The notes: generated by a model not told the origin, from the letters alone. A stretch of 20,783 bases of DNA from Rodentolepis nana (GCA_900617975.1 UZAE01000604.1:1-20783), one strand, 5' to 3'. Shown: positions 7,938 through 20,783, counted from the first letter of the stretch. Program-made: numbers and translations.

Positions 7938-7964
7938 TTAATTCCTAAAGGGTTGACAAAACAT
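7938..7964 (-). other. Possible upstream ORF in the mRpS35 leader
   Basis: An ATG at 7964-7962 on the minus strand opens an 8-codon frame that ends at TAA 7940-7938, four bases before the mRpS35 start and in a different frame. It matters only if transcription starts upstream of it, which the sequence cannot tell. The TTTAG just before GAATTAAAACG could alternatively be a 5' UTR splice acceptor. Confidence 0.3.
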
Positions 7965-8972
7965 AATAAAAATTAAAGCAAAATAAATAAATGCGAATTA
8001 ACCGGTAAATAAATAAGGCCCGAAAAAGTACTCACAAGTCAGGTGTCATAAACCTGCCAAAAACTTTATTGGCTAGGTTACACATTTCGTAAAATTAAAG
8101 AGAATGGCAGTTAGCTTAAACGATATTTAATTTAAGCAAGAAACAATATAAAAGGGATGAAATATTACTAAAAAACAATTTGCTTGTATATTTTCAACTC
8201 TAATTATATAAAAGTGCATATATATTTAAAATTTACAATAAATTGCATAAAAATAGAACTAGATAAATTTAATGCTAAATATTGTATAATAAATTAAATG
8301 TTTAAGCTAAGAATACTAAGAGCTGCTCGTTGATACTTTTAATGATTAGTTAAGGACGTTTATTTGAGCGGGAATACGTGTTTCGCTATTCCAATTTTGA
8401 GAGGCATTGCTAATCATTTCGGAGTTTATTTAATTAGACATCGACTACGTAATTCGTCGTGAGTCAAAAGTATTTAATAATATTGGCTTTTATTGCTATC
8501 TTTGTACGATTTTTTCTTTTTTAATTGTATTCAACGGTTCAGTCATTTTAGTTTGCAATATCCATTGCAACCATCAACAAAATTTATAAAATTTAAGGTA
8601 ACATTTATATGTGCGGTGAATATTCATGAATGGTATTATCTCTGCATATTTATTGAAAAAAACACCAAAAGCCCTATAATGTAGCATAACTACATTTTAC
8701 TTTTGACTATTTTCCAACTAATTCACCATATTTTCTATTTATTTTGCCTTCTATTATTGATTACATTTTTAAAAATAAATTCGAACATGCATAGTTTATT
8801 TATTTGAGTTAATGTTTACATTTAGCTCAATAAATTCTTAGCTTCATACTGAAAGGTATTTTATTTCGATTTTGTATACAGCCAATATATGTATGCGAGA
8901 TAGGAACAGAGCTTAAATGTTATCTTGCAATCGTTTCTTTCCACTTGTTAGCCTATAAATCGAATGTATTAA
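7965..8972. other. Upstream flank of mRpS35, AT-rich noncoding
   Basis: The promoter of mRpS35 should lie at the left of this stretch. I see no convincing TATA box at a fixed distance or CpG-rich core, which is common for housekeeping genes. AAAT-type runs occur near 7982-8016. The rest (8100-8970) is very AT-rich with no gene. Confidence 0.5.
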
Positions 8973-9264
8973 TCTATTTATATCAAATGGCTGGCTTTAT
9001 AATAATTATCAATAGTTTTTATTGTACATCGGGACTTTACTAAGAGAAAGATAATAACATTCATTAAAAACGAGAGGTGGAACAGAAGTGTTAGTCACAG
9101 ATGTAAAAGAAGCAGACACAAAGGTCGAGAAAAAGGTAAGGTGAGTACTGTGGAAGTTGTTGAATATGACATACAGTTGGTTCATGGTAGTTTGAAAACA
9201 GAAGTCGAATGACGGTTCATAGACTTTTGCCATATGAGGTTCACCACGAGGAGGTAACTCTATT
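8973..9264 (-). repeat. Interspersed SINE-like repeat, copy 3 (degraded)
   Basis: About 290 bp, more diverged than the other copies. It shares TTTATATCAAATGGC at the left edge, GATGTAAAAGA, AGCAGACACAAAGG, GGTGAGTACTGTGGAAG, GAATATGACATACAG and CATAGACTTT. A small internal deletion removes most of the GTATACGTTGCCCAGGGTG segment. I find no convincing target-site duplication, so the ends are approximate. It is probably the oldest of the four insertions. Confidence 0.82.
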
Positions 9265-12200
9265 GTACTTTTCTATATCGAAGGTAATTCATTTGATCTT
9301 GTATTGCTGGTTGGATTAATTTTGTTTTCAGCTTTCCGAACAAGACACTTTACGCATTGCATCTAACATAGTCTTTAACGTAGCGACATAGAGACCTTGG
9401 AGTTTTTGGCCACAGCATGTATTATTTATCTTCCTGGGAGGAAAGTTGAATCATCCCATTTTTTCTCCTTGAACACACTATTTCAATCTAAATTTTGCTC
9501 GATTTTATGCCTCTCTTTTTTCCTGTACATAGGCTTTTCTTGCCTGATTTAAAGTTAATATCTACCTAAGTACTGCTGTTCACTCTAACTTACCCATTCA
9601 CCCCTTCCTCAGCCCCTGTTTTATCCGTGTTCGTTTCTCAAAGCGCTTGTCAGGGCAATAAATATCTTGCTTTCCTCTCTCATTCTTGCTATCATTTTCC
9701 CTTTGAGACGTTGCAAATGAGTCCTTATATATCTATCCTAACAGAGCTCCAATTTTACCCCGTCACTCTGCCTATAGTAGATGGAAATCAATTCCTTTTG
9801 CCTCCACAGTATGCAAAAGTCTTACATGAGGACATACTCAGCTTGGCGTGGTTTATTTCACACCAAAACATCAAGGCCTTTAATTCTCCTTTCTTCAGTT
9901 TGCTTAATTGCTCATAGGAAGGCCTTCCCTTTGCAATAAACCATTGTCATTTAAGTTTACACAATTAAGTGTGGCATTGATTGGAAAAATTTTCTTCTCT
10001 TAATTCTGTCAACAAACCTACTCTAATTATAACTTGACTGGACATTTTAATCAGATGAGATTGCACAACTTTGTTGGAGGTTTCTAAAATTAAACTGGGA
10101 CAATTTTTGCTAATCTTGCTAAATTTAGCTGTTAACTCACTTATTTATGAGGTGATTCAATCAGTGTCAAGTTTGTGTGCCAATTTTGAAATTGGAAAGT
10201 GTTTACAGTCCAATCTCTTTAATTGCGTTTCCTTAAATAATATCATCAAAACCATGCAAAGTTTAAATACAATCTTTCTGCGCTTTTATGAATTTAATTT
10301 CAAATGTGGCTGCTTACTTCAAATTTAATCTCAAATGAATGCCAAAATAAGCACTTCTTTTTCAGTTAATTGGCGTTAGTCCACACTGACTGACAATTTA
10401 AATCGATTTCCAGCCATTTGCTCCTTCACACATTCCATTTTATAATGGTTGCCTATTTCCTCAGCTTTGGGTAATGGCTCGTTTACTAGACAATCCCAAT
10501 GGGCTATAAAACATTAAATACAGCGACTGTTTACCCGTGAGTCCCTCTTTAACCAGTTGGGAATGATTAAATTTCTGTCACCTACATATGATAAAGTTTA
10601 CAATGACCCTACTAAGTGGAGCTTAGTAACTTGGGCATAAGAGAAAAGTTATCAAAGTCACGAAGTAATTATTAGAAAATGTCCATTACAATTAGGTATT
10701 AATTTTAAACGCAGATGTAGCGCTGAAAATAAATGAGGTCTGAAATACAACTACTCAATTTTTTTAATAATTATATCGGATTATACATTTTTTGTAAAAA
10801 ATGAAATAGAAGTATGAATACGTATTTCTGACCCCTTTTCTTCTAAGGTTAGCCTCTGCTAGAAAATTTATTCAAGAATTTATCCAGTTATTAATTAATT
10901 TTCCGGCAGGATGAGTAACTTCTGCCCCTCATTAGAATATTCAAAAATAATCATTAAATACGGAAAGAGATGTTTGAGGTAGAGGTCACAAGTTTAAAAT
11001 AAAATTTGAAGTTATGAAGGTAAAATGGTAAAATTTCCGTTTCACGGTTTCATGACTCCGTTATTTGGATAAAAATTTTGGAGATAATAACGTTGCTGGA
11101 AATTTGCTTTGAATATGAGCAATTGATTCGTCTAATTAGCCGAATATCTTCAACTGCTTGTATTTGCTAATCCCGCATTTTGATTATTTACCCTAGTAAG
11201 TTTCGTAATCATGGGAAGTGAATTGTGGGGACGAATCATTATCTCTCCATTTGGACAGCATAGGCATTTGAGTTGTTAATGGCTTGAGATGAATAAGCGC
11301 GCTTGACACTGGCTGTTCATTTGACATCTCGATTGATCTTCTGATCCGCAGATCCTCCCACCCTGGATGGCTTTTCTTCTCATTAGAGAGAAGCTACTCA
11401 TTTGAGGCCATAATATCATTAGATGGTTAAGTAATACAACAACTTGATTGGATATTGCGATCATAAGCATATGCCGTTCGCATTCATTTTAGGACCACAC
11501 ACGTACCACTTATGAGGTTGATATGAGAGCTCTTCAATTCATTAGTTCCCCTGTATATTTGCTATTAGTGCTAATGAAGATTACTTTCTTTTGGCTAATC
11601 AGCTATTACCAGTATGGAAACGGATGGACTCTTCGTAGAATATATTCTTGAAAGTGAATGAAAATATAATTTCTGGTTAGTTATTCTTATGTCAATTACG
11701 ATAAGGCTAAAGACAAAACTTGACGTGGCTGACAGGAAAGCACGCGTACTAAATGGAAATTTACTTTTCTTCAGTTACATGCTGTCTTGAAATTAGTCTT
11801 ACTTTAGCAGGGACATTAATCTATCATTGTTTCTGGTAGTTAGAAGAGCATATTTCAAAAACTGTTCTTTTTACATTTTCCTCATTATTACCCACAGAAA
11901 AGGGACAATAAATATTTACATCTCACGACGAGACTGAAATTGAAACGAGGATAAAAACATTTTTACGGATCTGGGGTATAGAATATTCAATCAATAGGTA
12001 GTTTACTGCTTAATTTGCATTGGAGCAGATTTTCAATCCCAAGACCCTTACGTATTAGCTATTTTTACAAATATGGTGATTGGTCCTACCCATGCAGCCA
12101 ATTTCCACTTTTGAGGACTGTAATAGGATACAATCTTGCAAGACCTCAAACAATTAACACTTTTATGCTCAGCGTAAATCACAGAGGTGAGCGATTTGGA

Positions 12201-13882
12201 TCATCGGGTAATTTTGTTTCCTCTATAATAAAGACAAGCGTTATGTAATTCATTTTAAAGAAGAACGCGATAAGGATGCTTTGCCATGTAGTATTTTCCC
12301 ATTTTAAGTATTTTCAATAGCTACAATTTGCAAACGCGAGACCACCTGGAAGTTGATAAACCGGTATATATATATTTCACTCTTGTGTTAACTTCTCTAA
12401 CTGCAGTCGGTAAACAAAGTATATCTCTAACTGAATAATAACTTTTGTAAATTTAAATTTTAAAATTATAAATTATTTTTCTAACATATCCAAGGAAGAT
12501 TTCCTCAAATTAATTCGTTACTTTGTCTTATTTATTTATAACCGTTTGTGAGCCAATACAAAGTAATCAAAAAGTCAACATTTAGAAGTGCATTAAAGAT
12601 TCTCCATCATTACTCATTAAGTGGATTTAAGAAAACCTTAGGGGAAAGAGGATTCATAAAGGTATGAGATAATAACATTTCATCCCACTGGTGGCTTGTT
12701 GCAAGTTAAATGAGTTCCCACTAATAATGAATCATTTTTAAGCATGCATAGTCATTATTATTGCCGATAAAGAAAAAAACGAAGACCAAATTCAGTCAGT
12801 TTAATTTTTTAAATTTGGGTGGGCAATATTTGCCCCAATGGAGAGCTTCATTTCTAAATTCAACTGTCTTTAGTGACTGTAAACCAGTATTTTTTACAAT
12901 GAGAGGCCAGTAATTGCGTTTCATTTTCCTTTGTATGCTTGAAAACGCGAACATTTTCTTGCATGCAGTTCATCAGTTACACTACGTTCTTGTAACCGAG
13001 GTAATTAATACAGATAAGTTCATTTATGAAACAATTGTGAAATATTATTTTCTTTCAGGTATTTTTCGAGATTATTTAAATCCGATTAAAACAAAGTAAA
13101 TACTAGCCTATGGAAAGTACCATAAGAATAAGAAAAGGACAAAAAGGTAAAGGCATTAAAGAGATTGAATAGAATGGTAGTATAAAAGAAGGAGTTGTAA
13201 CAATATGTTTCTCTATTTGAATTCCAGATTCAGTAAATTATATGATCTAATCAATGGACTTTGAAGTATAATAGAGTATACTAATTAAATTTTAATATTA
13301 GTGAACAAAAGTCTTAAACCAGGCATAACCTGTCACTCAAAACTTTTTGTTTTGACTTTATTTCCAACTTACCTCTAAGATAGTTCCACTGTCAGCCTGT
13401 GGAATTAGTTTTTTCACTTTATTCGGACGCATTTAAGGGTTATGATCTGTAACATACTTTGAATGATCGTGGTTACTGCCCCAAATAACTTTTCATTCGC
13501 TCTGAGCTTGAGTGACATTTTTGTTTTTTTGCCTCATTCAGATTATTATGTTTCTAAATTCAAATCTTATAAATGAACAAAAATTAAGTAAATTTTTTGC
13601 ACTAATATACCTTAAATAATTAGCCGGATGCAAAATAATATTTCCAGAGTTTGTCAGAGAGGTTTCCTGAAGGTGCATCTTGATCGAATTCTACTTGTTT
13701 GAATGCAAATAATTTCCATTTATATCATGGGAATTTTAAAATTATAGCGCAGACTAAAATAGAAGGAATTAAGTTTTTTCTAGGCATAAGTCGATCAGCG
13801 ACATGGGCAATCATGATACCTCAAGGCAGTTTACCTTAAATGGCCTCAAAATGAACTTATGCGCTATATTTTCTACCCGTAA
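9265..13882. other. Long noncoding stretch, part 1
   Basis: I see no gene, RNA or identifiable transposon. Open frames at 9627-9917, 10071-10328 and 12015-12248 (plus) and 11276-11470 (minus) are isolated, resemble no known family and have no neighbouring exon-like segments. Small structures: a perfect 12-bp palindrome GGAAGGCCTTCC at 9917-9928 and GGGCAA-TAT-TTGCCC at 12821-12835. Confidence 0.5.
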
Positions 13883-13911
13883 CCCCCCCCCCCTTCCCCC
13901 TCGCCCTCCTT
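13883..13911 (-). other. Potential G-quadruplex / i-motif tract
   Basis: The plus strand has an 11-base C run followed by CCCCC and CCC. The minus strand therefore reads GGG-CGA-GGGGG-AA-G11, which satisfies four runs of three or more G with short loops. It is an isolated GC-rich tract in AT-rich DNA. A homopolymer of this length is also prone to length error. Confidence 0.6.
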
Positions 13912-16771
13912 AGCACGACCTTTCCACATCAAATTATTAAGGTCATCTTTGCAGTCTGGCCATAAAAATAGGATTAATAAATTCTGCTTCCCAGAGGCGA
14001 TAAGCATTTAATTTAGTTTCCGCTTTTTAGCCTAAGTTTACTCCGGGAAAAAGTGCATTTCTAATATTCTGTGACCTTTTACAAATGTAATTCAAGACCT
14101 CAAAGGTAATAAGCTGTAAGTAATAGACCTTGGAGTCAGGTTCGCACAAATGATTCAATGCTTCTAAAAATAACTTTGGTGGAAAATGAATGGAACTTGT
14201 CAATGAGAAAACAATGTACTATTTCTCATGTTTGTTGAAATTGACCTATCCTCTCTTTGAGTGCAATAGTTATGCTGCTTCCATCAACAGCTCAGTATGA
14301 AACTCGCACTGTGTCAACTCTCATTGCTCTGGTCCACTTCTGGCAACAAGTGAACGCTCATGCAAACAAAAGTAAAAATTGAGATTGATGATTTGCTTGC
14401 AAGATTGGTAAAGAATTTTCTTTTGGTTAAATGTCACTCAACTGTCATTATTGCTCACATAAAAAAGAGCAGCAAAAAGGATTTCCGTTGGGAATTTTGA
14501 CCTACGATGCCCTTCTATTGAAAAGCTTCAGAAATTGGTGGGCAAGAAAGAACATTAATTCATTAGAAATTGAATTTTCTGAAAGATATATTTTGACACT
14601 CAAAAGTCGTAGAGTAAAAATGTTTGCATACAATCACCTCTCAGTTCAATTCGTAATCCATTATACGGAGTCAAAAGATGAAGATTTCTAACCGAGAACT
14701 ATCTCATTCGAGTCATCTTTAACAAAATATGAGCAGATTTTATTCAGTGATTAGATGTTCTATTTTCTAGAGTTAAAAATCGAAAGGATATAATCAACTT
14801 ATATTACTATTCCTCATTTTTGTCTCTTCCTTCACATTGAGAATTCCTTTGGGATCTGTCCATTTGAACTGCATGTCACGCCTTGCTAGTTTTCCTTCCT
14901 TCTCCGACCTTTAAAAGTGTGCGATTGAAGTTATTTTTGAAAAAAAACTATTGGAAGACTTATGTTCTTGGCAATGTAACTCAGGATCTTGTTAATAAAA
15001 TACTCATTTACTTTAAGCATATAGATGAAATAAACGTGAGTATATCTGTGTATTTAAATAATAATTTTCAATAACATTGAAGGGAATTCTACGTTGAAAC
15101 CCACCTCGGGATAGAAGCGACATCATGCAGCGGAAATTGGGATGGAAAAGGTGCCAGCGATCCTGTTAATTGATAAACCATAGAAACCAATCCATAGTGT
15201 TAAAGCAGAAATGATCTATGTTTTTCAAGTACATTTCGGATGGTCTGTTAAAAAACAAATACTGCAAATTTCGCCGAGTTTTTGAAGAATTTCTTTTGAA
15301 AGAATACAAGATTGTCACTGTTAGTGTCTGGTCTAGTATGAAGTGAAGGATAAGAGTTGATTCATTTTATTGGACTCTGCAAATTAACAGGCCTTTAAGA
15401 AGCATCCACACCAGTTTTCAGATGCATTTGAATGTTGACCTTTAATTGGTGACTAATGTATTGCATGTCGTAGTAGCAGGATATTGCAATGATTTATCGC
15501 AGTCAGGTTTCACCGTAGCAAATACGCTTTGATTGCACGCCTATATAAGGCTTGGTTTGTCCCAAAATATGTTAAAAATACATATATGCATATCTATAAG
15601 CTGATAATTGAGTTTTAAGTGTAGTTTTCAAAAGCCAAATGTTTACGATTGGTGTAACTCAGTCTTTAGTACCAATAGAAACCTTTAATAATTTTAAGGT
15701 GGTCAATTTGGAGATATAGTTGTTGAATAAACAGTTAAGTTAATCAAATAAATGGTCATTATCGTCATTCACAGTTTGCTAATGAATTAGAGAATATCCT
15801 AAGATATGTTCGCATGGGTAGCTTTCAGTTTCAATTTAATTGATTTCCGCTACTCAAATGGATAATTTGATTTGCCTGCCTTTGTATCTTTCAATGGTAA
15901 TGGGAAATGCGGAGAGCGATGTTAAGGCTATGACCTTATTATAGGACCAGACGACTTAAAGTTAGCACGAAAGTATTTATTCATTTTACAATATTCGGCG
16001 CATGTCTGTCAGCTTTTATTGTTTATCGTTTTGACAACTAGCAACCATTTCATATTACCCCGAGGCGTTTTAGCACATTTTTGAACATTACAAGTCTGAG
16101 AATTTTTACATGATAGCATATTTTCATTTACCCTGGTTAATTGAGGACATCGACAGTTTAGAAAAACAAATTTTAAACATAATATTCCCGAATCAATTTA
16201 TTTAGAAAAATAGAATAAAGAGAAAGTGTTCAAAAAATGATCGAAAATGAAATATTATCATATATCCCTTGATTTATATCAAATGATTAAAATAATGCTA
16301 TTTGAAAAGTGTTCAAATTAATGTATGCTTTCTACCTAGCTTTGAAAATAATTTTACTTTCGTAAATAATTAAAAATGTTTAGGTCTCACATGCCAACCC
16401 ACTGTAAACCCCTCTTTGTGCAAAAATATCACTAAATTTAGTAAAGGGGGGGAAGTTACACAACTGGATCCTTAATTGGGCAATACAAAATCAACCGTGT
16501 TTATTTACAAGTTATGTCCAGACAAGTTCACTTTTCTGCATAGTGAAATATGTGTGAGATCAAAATAATGGTTAAAAAAATGTCAAGTCCAATTTCACTG
16601 CTGATTGGCTTTTACAAATCAGACCTGAAACGCAACACAGGTAATAAGTTTACGTATTCAAAAACAACTGTAAATCATTAATTCAATTTGACTAAAGAAG
16701 CAACGCTTATTTAAATGAATTATATGCATAAAGAAATACCTGAATTATTTTTTTAATAAATCCGTAAAAGT

Positions 16772-16802
16772 CCCTCCACGAGATGGAGGGTGGGGTGGGG
16801 GG
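16772..16802 (+). repeat. Hairpin with adjoining G-rich run
   Basis: CCCTCCA-CGAGA-TGGAGGG (16772-16790) is a perfect 7-bp stem with a 5-base loop. It runs into TGGGGTGGGGGG, so the 3' arm overlaps a G-rich tract that could form a quadruplex with short runs. Confidence 0.55.
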
Positions 16803-19640
16803 AATGAAATCGAACTCGAAGATTTCAATCGGAGAAGGCAAACGTCTTTTATTAGCCGGAGTTAAGAGGATGACTGTAGTTAAGCCTAAAATGGTAAGCT
16901 TGCTATTTAGGACATCTAAATTTTTCACCAATTCTTGTTTTATTTACTAATGGAAGAAGAAAATACAACTTAGACTATTAACATTAACTCATAGTTTGGT
17001 GACGCTCACCGCTTCAAAATCACCACAAGTATTTAGATCATGGGGGAATTTTTATTATTATTTGAGGTCTTTTTAACATTCGTACTTTCCTTCATCCATT
17101 CAATTGGTACTTATAGAACAAATCCAATAAGATAGTCCGAGCAATATCTCTATTGTTGTCTCATTTCAATAGATAGTAGCTTTCAGGGAAAAGTGTTTAA
17201 ATGAATGAACATTAAATCACATAATAATAAAGCGAGAGGGGTGAATAATAAGAAGATAATGAACACGTAAGAAACAAAGGCCTTGTCTTATCAAATTTAC
17301 AGGGGAATTAAATAGCCAATATTCACATTAGGATTATATTTTGCTGGATAATAAACTAAGATTCAATTTTGATTACTTGAATTCCTTATTTAAGGGTCCA
17401 GTTGATTCAATCATATTTGGAGCTGGAAGACTAATTAATTAGGTTCCTCGGTTAGCGACACCACCTCAAGTTAACTATATATTCGTGTCGAAGAGCAGAT
17501 GGATAAAACAACTATCAATAATTTAATTTACTAATTCATCAACGTTAAGAATAGTGAGATTCTTAAAAATTAGGGCATTTCATCTGTTTAGCAGTTGGGT
17601 TGTTATAAGCAATTGAAACTAACAGCCAGTTGGAAAATAGCTAAAAGTAATGCATGAAATGAAAACAATATCTGCTTTACTAAGCAGTAAAAAATAACAA
17701 TATATTTATATATATAATGTTAAAAATGTCATATTTTAGCCATAATTATATCATAATTCTCAGTTAATATCGTACGGATTCGCCGATGTGCATTTGTTAT
17801 CACAGTCCTCAGCAAGCCAGTAAAAAAGCAAATTTTATCGTTGGTTAAATGCCGAATTGTAAATAGAAAAGGCTAAATGCAAGAAAATTTTTAAATTAAG
17901 GAATGATGATATTGGGTTTTCACTTAATGGTAGTTCGATTTCGTTGTGCTTAAAACTTCTTACTTCTTTTCCTGGTTTGAGGACCAATTTCCTGTCTGCA
18001 ATCACCAGCACAAATTGCTCGGACGCCTATTTTGACTTCTGTCGTACGCTTCACTTCGTTTCTTATTTTCCAGACTAAAAATCAATACCATTATCCATGA
18101 CGTCAACTAGATGAACTCTAATCAAAGTACATATTCGAATCAGAAACATTCATGGAGATGCGCAAGAATATATTCGAAAAAATATTAACTGTTTGAGACA
18201 GTTACAACGCTTTCGTCTCACGGGTTTAAAAATGGCTAATTATGAAGGACATGAATTCTTTCGAATAAAAATACATGTAATGACGTGCCATACTACAGTT
18301 AGACTCAGGCGTGAGTTTCTAGGGCAATGAATTACCAAACATTGTCATAAATGACACCGCATAAACTAAATCAGTTTTGTTTCATTCGCCTTCAAAGTCT
18401 GGTTTCAACAATATAGAATGACCTTCCAAAATCACAATGGGTGAAGATTTCAATTATGAATCAAATTAAATTCATCCATACATATATAAAATGCTTTCTT
18501 TTTATCCATCAGTGCTAAAACTTTGCATTCAAAATTACGAATTATTTACAGTAATATCACTCAAATGATTGGATTAAAAGTTAGAAGAAAATGTTTGCAA
18601 CTCGTTTTTTGTGATGATTTTAGTATAGACGAGACGGAGTGTTCCAAATGAATTTTTAACGCCTATCAGTCAAAGCTATACAATGATTAAAATCCGAAGC
18701 ATTATGTATAAGACAACTTATATTTCAAATGGTTCACCATTGCTATCTATAACAGCATTTTTGATAAATAATTGAAATTTTATCGATATTCACACCGTCA
18801 ATGAGAGGATTATCCCAAAGAACTACTTTCATAGGTTATAGCAGAAATCAATTTTATTCCCTAGGAAATTTAATAGATGTAGATGAATTCGCTTTTTCCA
18901 CCTTGTATTGTTCATGCCCAACCATCCCCGTCATAGAACCAACATATTGATACACCCTTTAAATGGGTGAGTTTATTGTTGTCAGGAGGGCGGAAGTATA
19001 TATCTCAGTAAATATTTATATTTCAGGTACAAAATGGCGCTATGTAATTTAGAAAGATAGTACAAGATGCACGCGATGTGCACGCTTATATACTGCCAAA
19101 TGAGGAAAGATAATTTTCCCAACTTAAAGTTTCGGAGTTGGCCAAAATGGCGGAAAATTCCAACAGTCGTAGTGATTTAGACTTTCGGTATCTTGCACAT
19201 TTTTCAATGAATTTTTTATTTTTTAAATTATTTCAGAAGCTATGGAAATACAAAGTTAAAATTTTACACATGTATAGAGAAGAAAAAAGTCTTTGAGTCA
19301 CCTTTTTTTAAAATATTTTCCAGAGATTTATTTCACGAGATTCCGATATATTAAAGTTTACTATATAAGTTTGAGTTATAATTAATTTCTTTGTTCTTAA
19401 CGGCATTTAGTTAATCATTACTTACCATACTTAGAGTTTTTCTGATTTTGTGGAGAGCCATTATTCTTAAAAATAATGGGTGAATAATATTTGCCCAACT
19501 TGTACTTTTTAGCAAAGTAAAGAATTTTGGCTAATGGAATATAATTTCTTAGATCGGCTTTCATACTCATTTGATCTATCTTAGGCGGATGAATAATAAA
19601 TTATAAGCAAATTCAAAAGACGTCTAACTAGAAGGAAAAA

Positions 19641-19681
19641 AACTTACAGAGTTCGTCCTTTCTATTGTAAAACTGTAAGTT
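19641..19681. repeat. Inverted repeat, 9-bp arms
   Basis: AACTTACAG (19641-19649) and CTGTAAGTT (19673-19681) are perfect complements with a 23-nt spacer. The stem is too short for a microRNA precursor. Confidence 0.5.
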
Positions 19682-20451
19682 GCGGAATAATTTAAGAGAT
19701 CATCTGATTTCGCAACCGTTGGGAAAAGAGAATTGTATCAACTAGTCCACCCATTCTTGATTAAACAATGAAGATCAGTAAGAACTGCGCATTATAAGTA
19801 TCCACTTGTTTCTATTCTCCTTATCACTAATGCTAGTCAATGCCGAGTACTTTCCACAACTAAAGATAAGATTTGTTTTTTAACAGCATCGTCAATAAGA
19901 AACACTAAGATTACTTATAAGAGGGATCTCAAGGGACAAAGTTTTTCTTTATAATGACTTGTTCATTGTCATTTTGGGCTATAATTGAAGTAGTACAATA
20001 GTAAAATGTCTCGAAAAAGTCAAATTATTTAAGAATTTATACTTGTTATGAATTATGAACAATACATTTCAAAGCCAGTGCTATAATGTAAGAAGACCCC
20101 TAATTGTTTTGATTCAATATAATTAAAACACAATTCGCACTGTGATTTAAAAACAACTTTTAAATTAATACTTTACTAATAATGAAATTATCGAAATAAT
20201 TTTTTCTTAAAACTACATTTTCGTCTATTAACATTTAATTTAACATTTGTTTCCGAGTCATTTATGACATAAATGATATTTACCAGATTCAAATTCCAGT
20301 TTTGTTCTTAAAACAAGATTTAACTAGAATTAAATTTCTACTAGAATGTTACCAAAACCTTCAATGTTTCATTTTCGTCAAAGTAAAATCTATAAAGATC
20401 AATGTTCTCACAATAATACAACCCATTGTTGTCTAAAAATGATATACTACC

Positions 20452-20776
20452 GGGGTATGCGATAGACTTACCTCCATGTGGTACACCCTGGGAAACGTAT
20501 ATTCATACGCCAAAAAGTCTATTGACTGGCAGTTGACTTCTCACTTCAAACTACCATCAACTCACTCTATGCCATATTCGACTATTTCCAGAGTACTCAC
20601 CTCACCTTTGTTCTACCTTTGTGTTTGTCTCTTACATCTTTGAAGAAACACTCTTCTGTCCCACCCCTCTCGACTTTTTTCAATTTGATGTTCCTTCCCC
20701 TCTGTGAAGCCTGAAGTCAACTAAAGGGTTAATGATAACCATCAAGTCGCCTGCCATTTGATATAAATAAATAAAT
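20452..20776 (+). repeat. Interspersed SINE-like repeat, copy 4
   Basis: This copy is in sense on the plus strand. It starts GGGGTATGCGATAGACTTACC and ends TTTGATATAAATAAATAAAT, a (AAAT)n tail reaching the window edge. Its 5' end coincides with those of copies 1 and 2, suggesting a defined full-length start rather than random 5' truncation. AAATGAT appears just before the element (20437-20443) and again at the very end (20777-20783), a likely target-site duplication cut off by the window. Confidence 0.87.
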
Positions 20777-20783
20777 AAATGAT

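Larger units (their letters stand above)
13912..20451. other. Long noncoding stretch, part 2
   Basis: No gene that I can support. Open frames at 14431-14691, 14883-15074 and 16707-16931 are unrecognised. Small features: TATATAAG at 15542-15549 within the near-palindrome GCCTATATAAGGC but with no gene after it; a 7-bp-arm hairpin plus G-rich run at 16772-16802; a TGACGTCA octamer at 18098-18105; CCATTATT/AATAATGG arms near 19459-19480; and a 9-bp-arm stem at 19641-19681. Confidence 0.5.

Noticed and set aside
7785..7976. 63-codon plus-strand open frame
   Set aside because: It is antisense to mRpS35 exon 1.
14431..14691. 86-codon plus-strand open frame as a gene
   Set aside because: Isolated, no family resemblance, no adjoining exon-like segments; expected by chance in this much noncoding DNA.
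15542..15549. TATATAAG as a core promoter
   Set aside because: No coding sequence or RNA gene follows; AT-rich DNA gives such matches often.
16804..16895. Possible short exon MKSNSKISIGEGKRLLLAGV ending before GTAAGC
   Set aside because: The donor looks good, but no downstream exon or protein family can be linked to it.
19031..19152. Two AAAATGGCG motifs and a loose inverted pair around 19058 and 19190
   Set aside because: They look like part of an interspersed repeat, but no second copy exists in the window to support a boundary.
19641..19681. MicroRNA precursor
   Set aside because: The perfect stem is only 9 bp with a 23-nt loop, too short for a pre-miRNA.
1..20783. CRISPR array, phage, bacterial operon or endogenous virus
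   Set aside because: No regularly spaced repeats, no reverse transcriptase or capsid motifs, and the one gene is intron-bearing and eukaryotic.

Overview
This window looks like nuclear DNA from an arthropod, most likely an insect. It is AT-rich and intron-bearing, with no bacterial-style gene packing and no ribosome binding sites. It carries a nuclear gene for a mitochondrial ribosomal protein, a mariner fossil and several copies of a short retroposon-like repeat. I cannot name the species or order from the sequence alone.

Layout. (1) 1-1040: two copies of a ~310-325 bp interspersed repeat, both with the element's sense on the minus strand. Each is bounded by its own direct repeat (13 bp and 8 bp). 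(2) 1041-3193: no recognisable gene; this is the 3' flank of the gene that follows. (3) 3194-7933, minus strand: one complete seven-exon gene for the mitochondrial small-subunit ribosomal protein mS35 (mRpS35/MRPS35), 381 residues. All seven exons join in frame at GT-AG introns of 68, 742, 41, 77, 587 and 2079 nt. (4) 4178-5404, inside the last intron and antisense to the host gene: a decayed ~1.2 kb mariner element. Its transposase still shows the D34D spacing but has lost the first catalytic Asp and is broken by stops and frameshifts. (5) 7934-8972: upstream flank of mRpS35, very AT-rich. (6) 8973-9264: a third, older copy of the interspersed repeat. (7) 9265-20451: about 11 kb with no gene I can support, holding simple-sequence tracts, one strong G-quadruplex motif and some short inverted repeats. 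(8) 20452-20783: a fourth repeat copy in the plus sense, with its (AAAT)n tail running to the window edge.

The only working gene I can defend is mRpS35, a structural part of the mitoribosomal small subunit, made in the cytosol and imported. The mariner relic and the repeat copies are independent insertions and do not form a system with it. The most useful leads are the repeat family (shared 5' end, variable target-site duplications, AAT/AAAT tails, conserved internal hairpin), the 41-nt intron, and two adjacent introns that both use the unusual donor GTTCGT. I did not find a novel multi-gene system.
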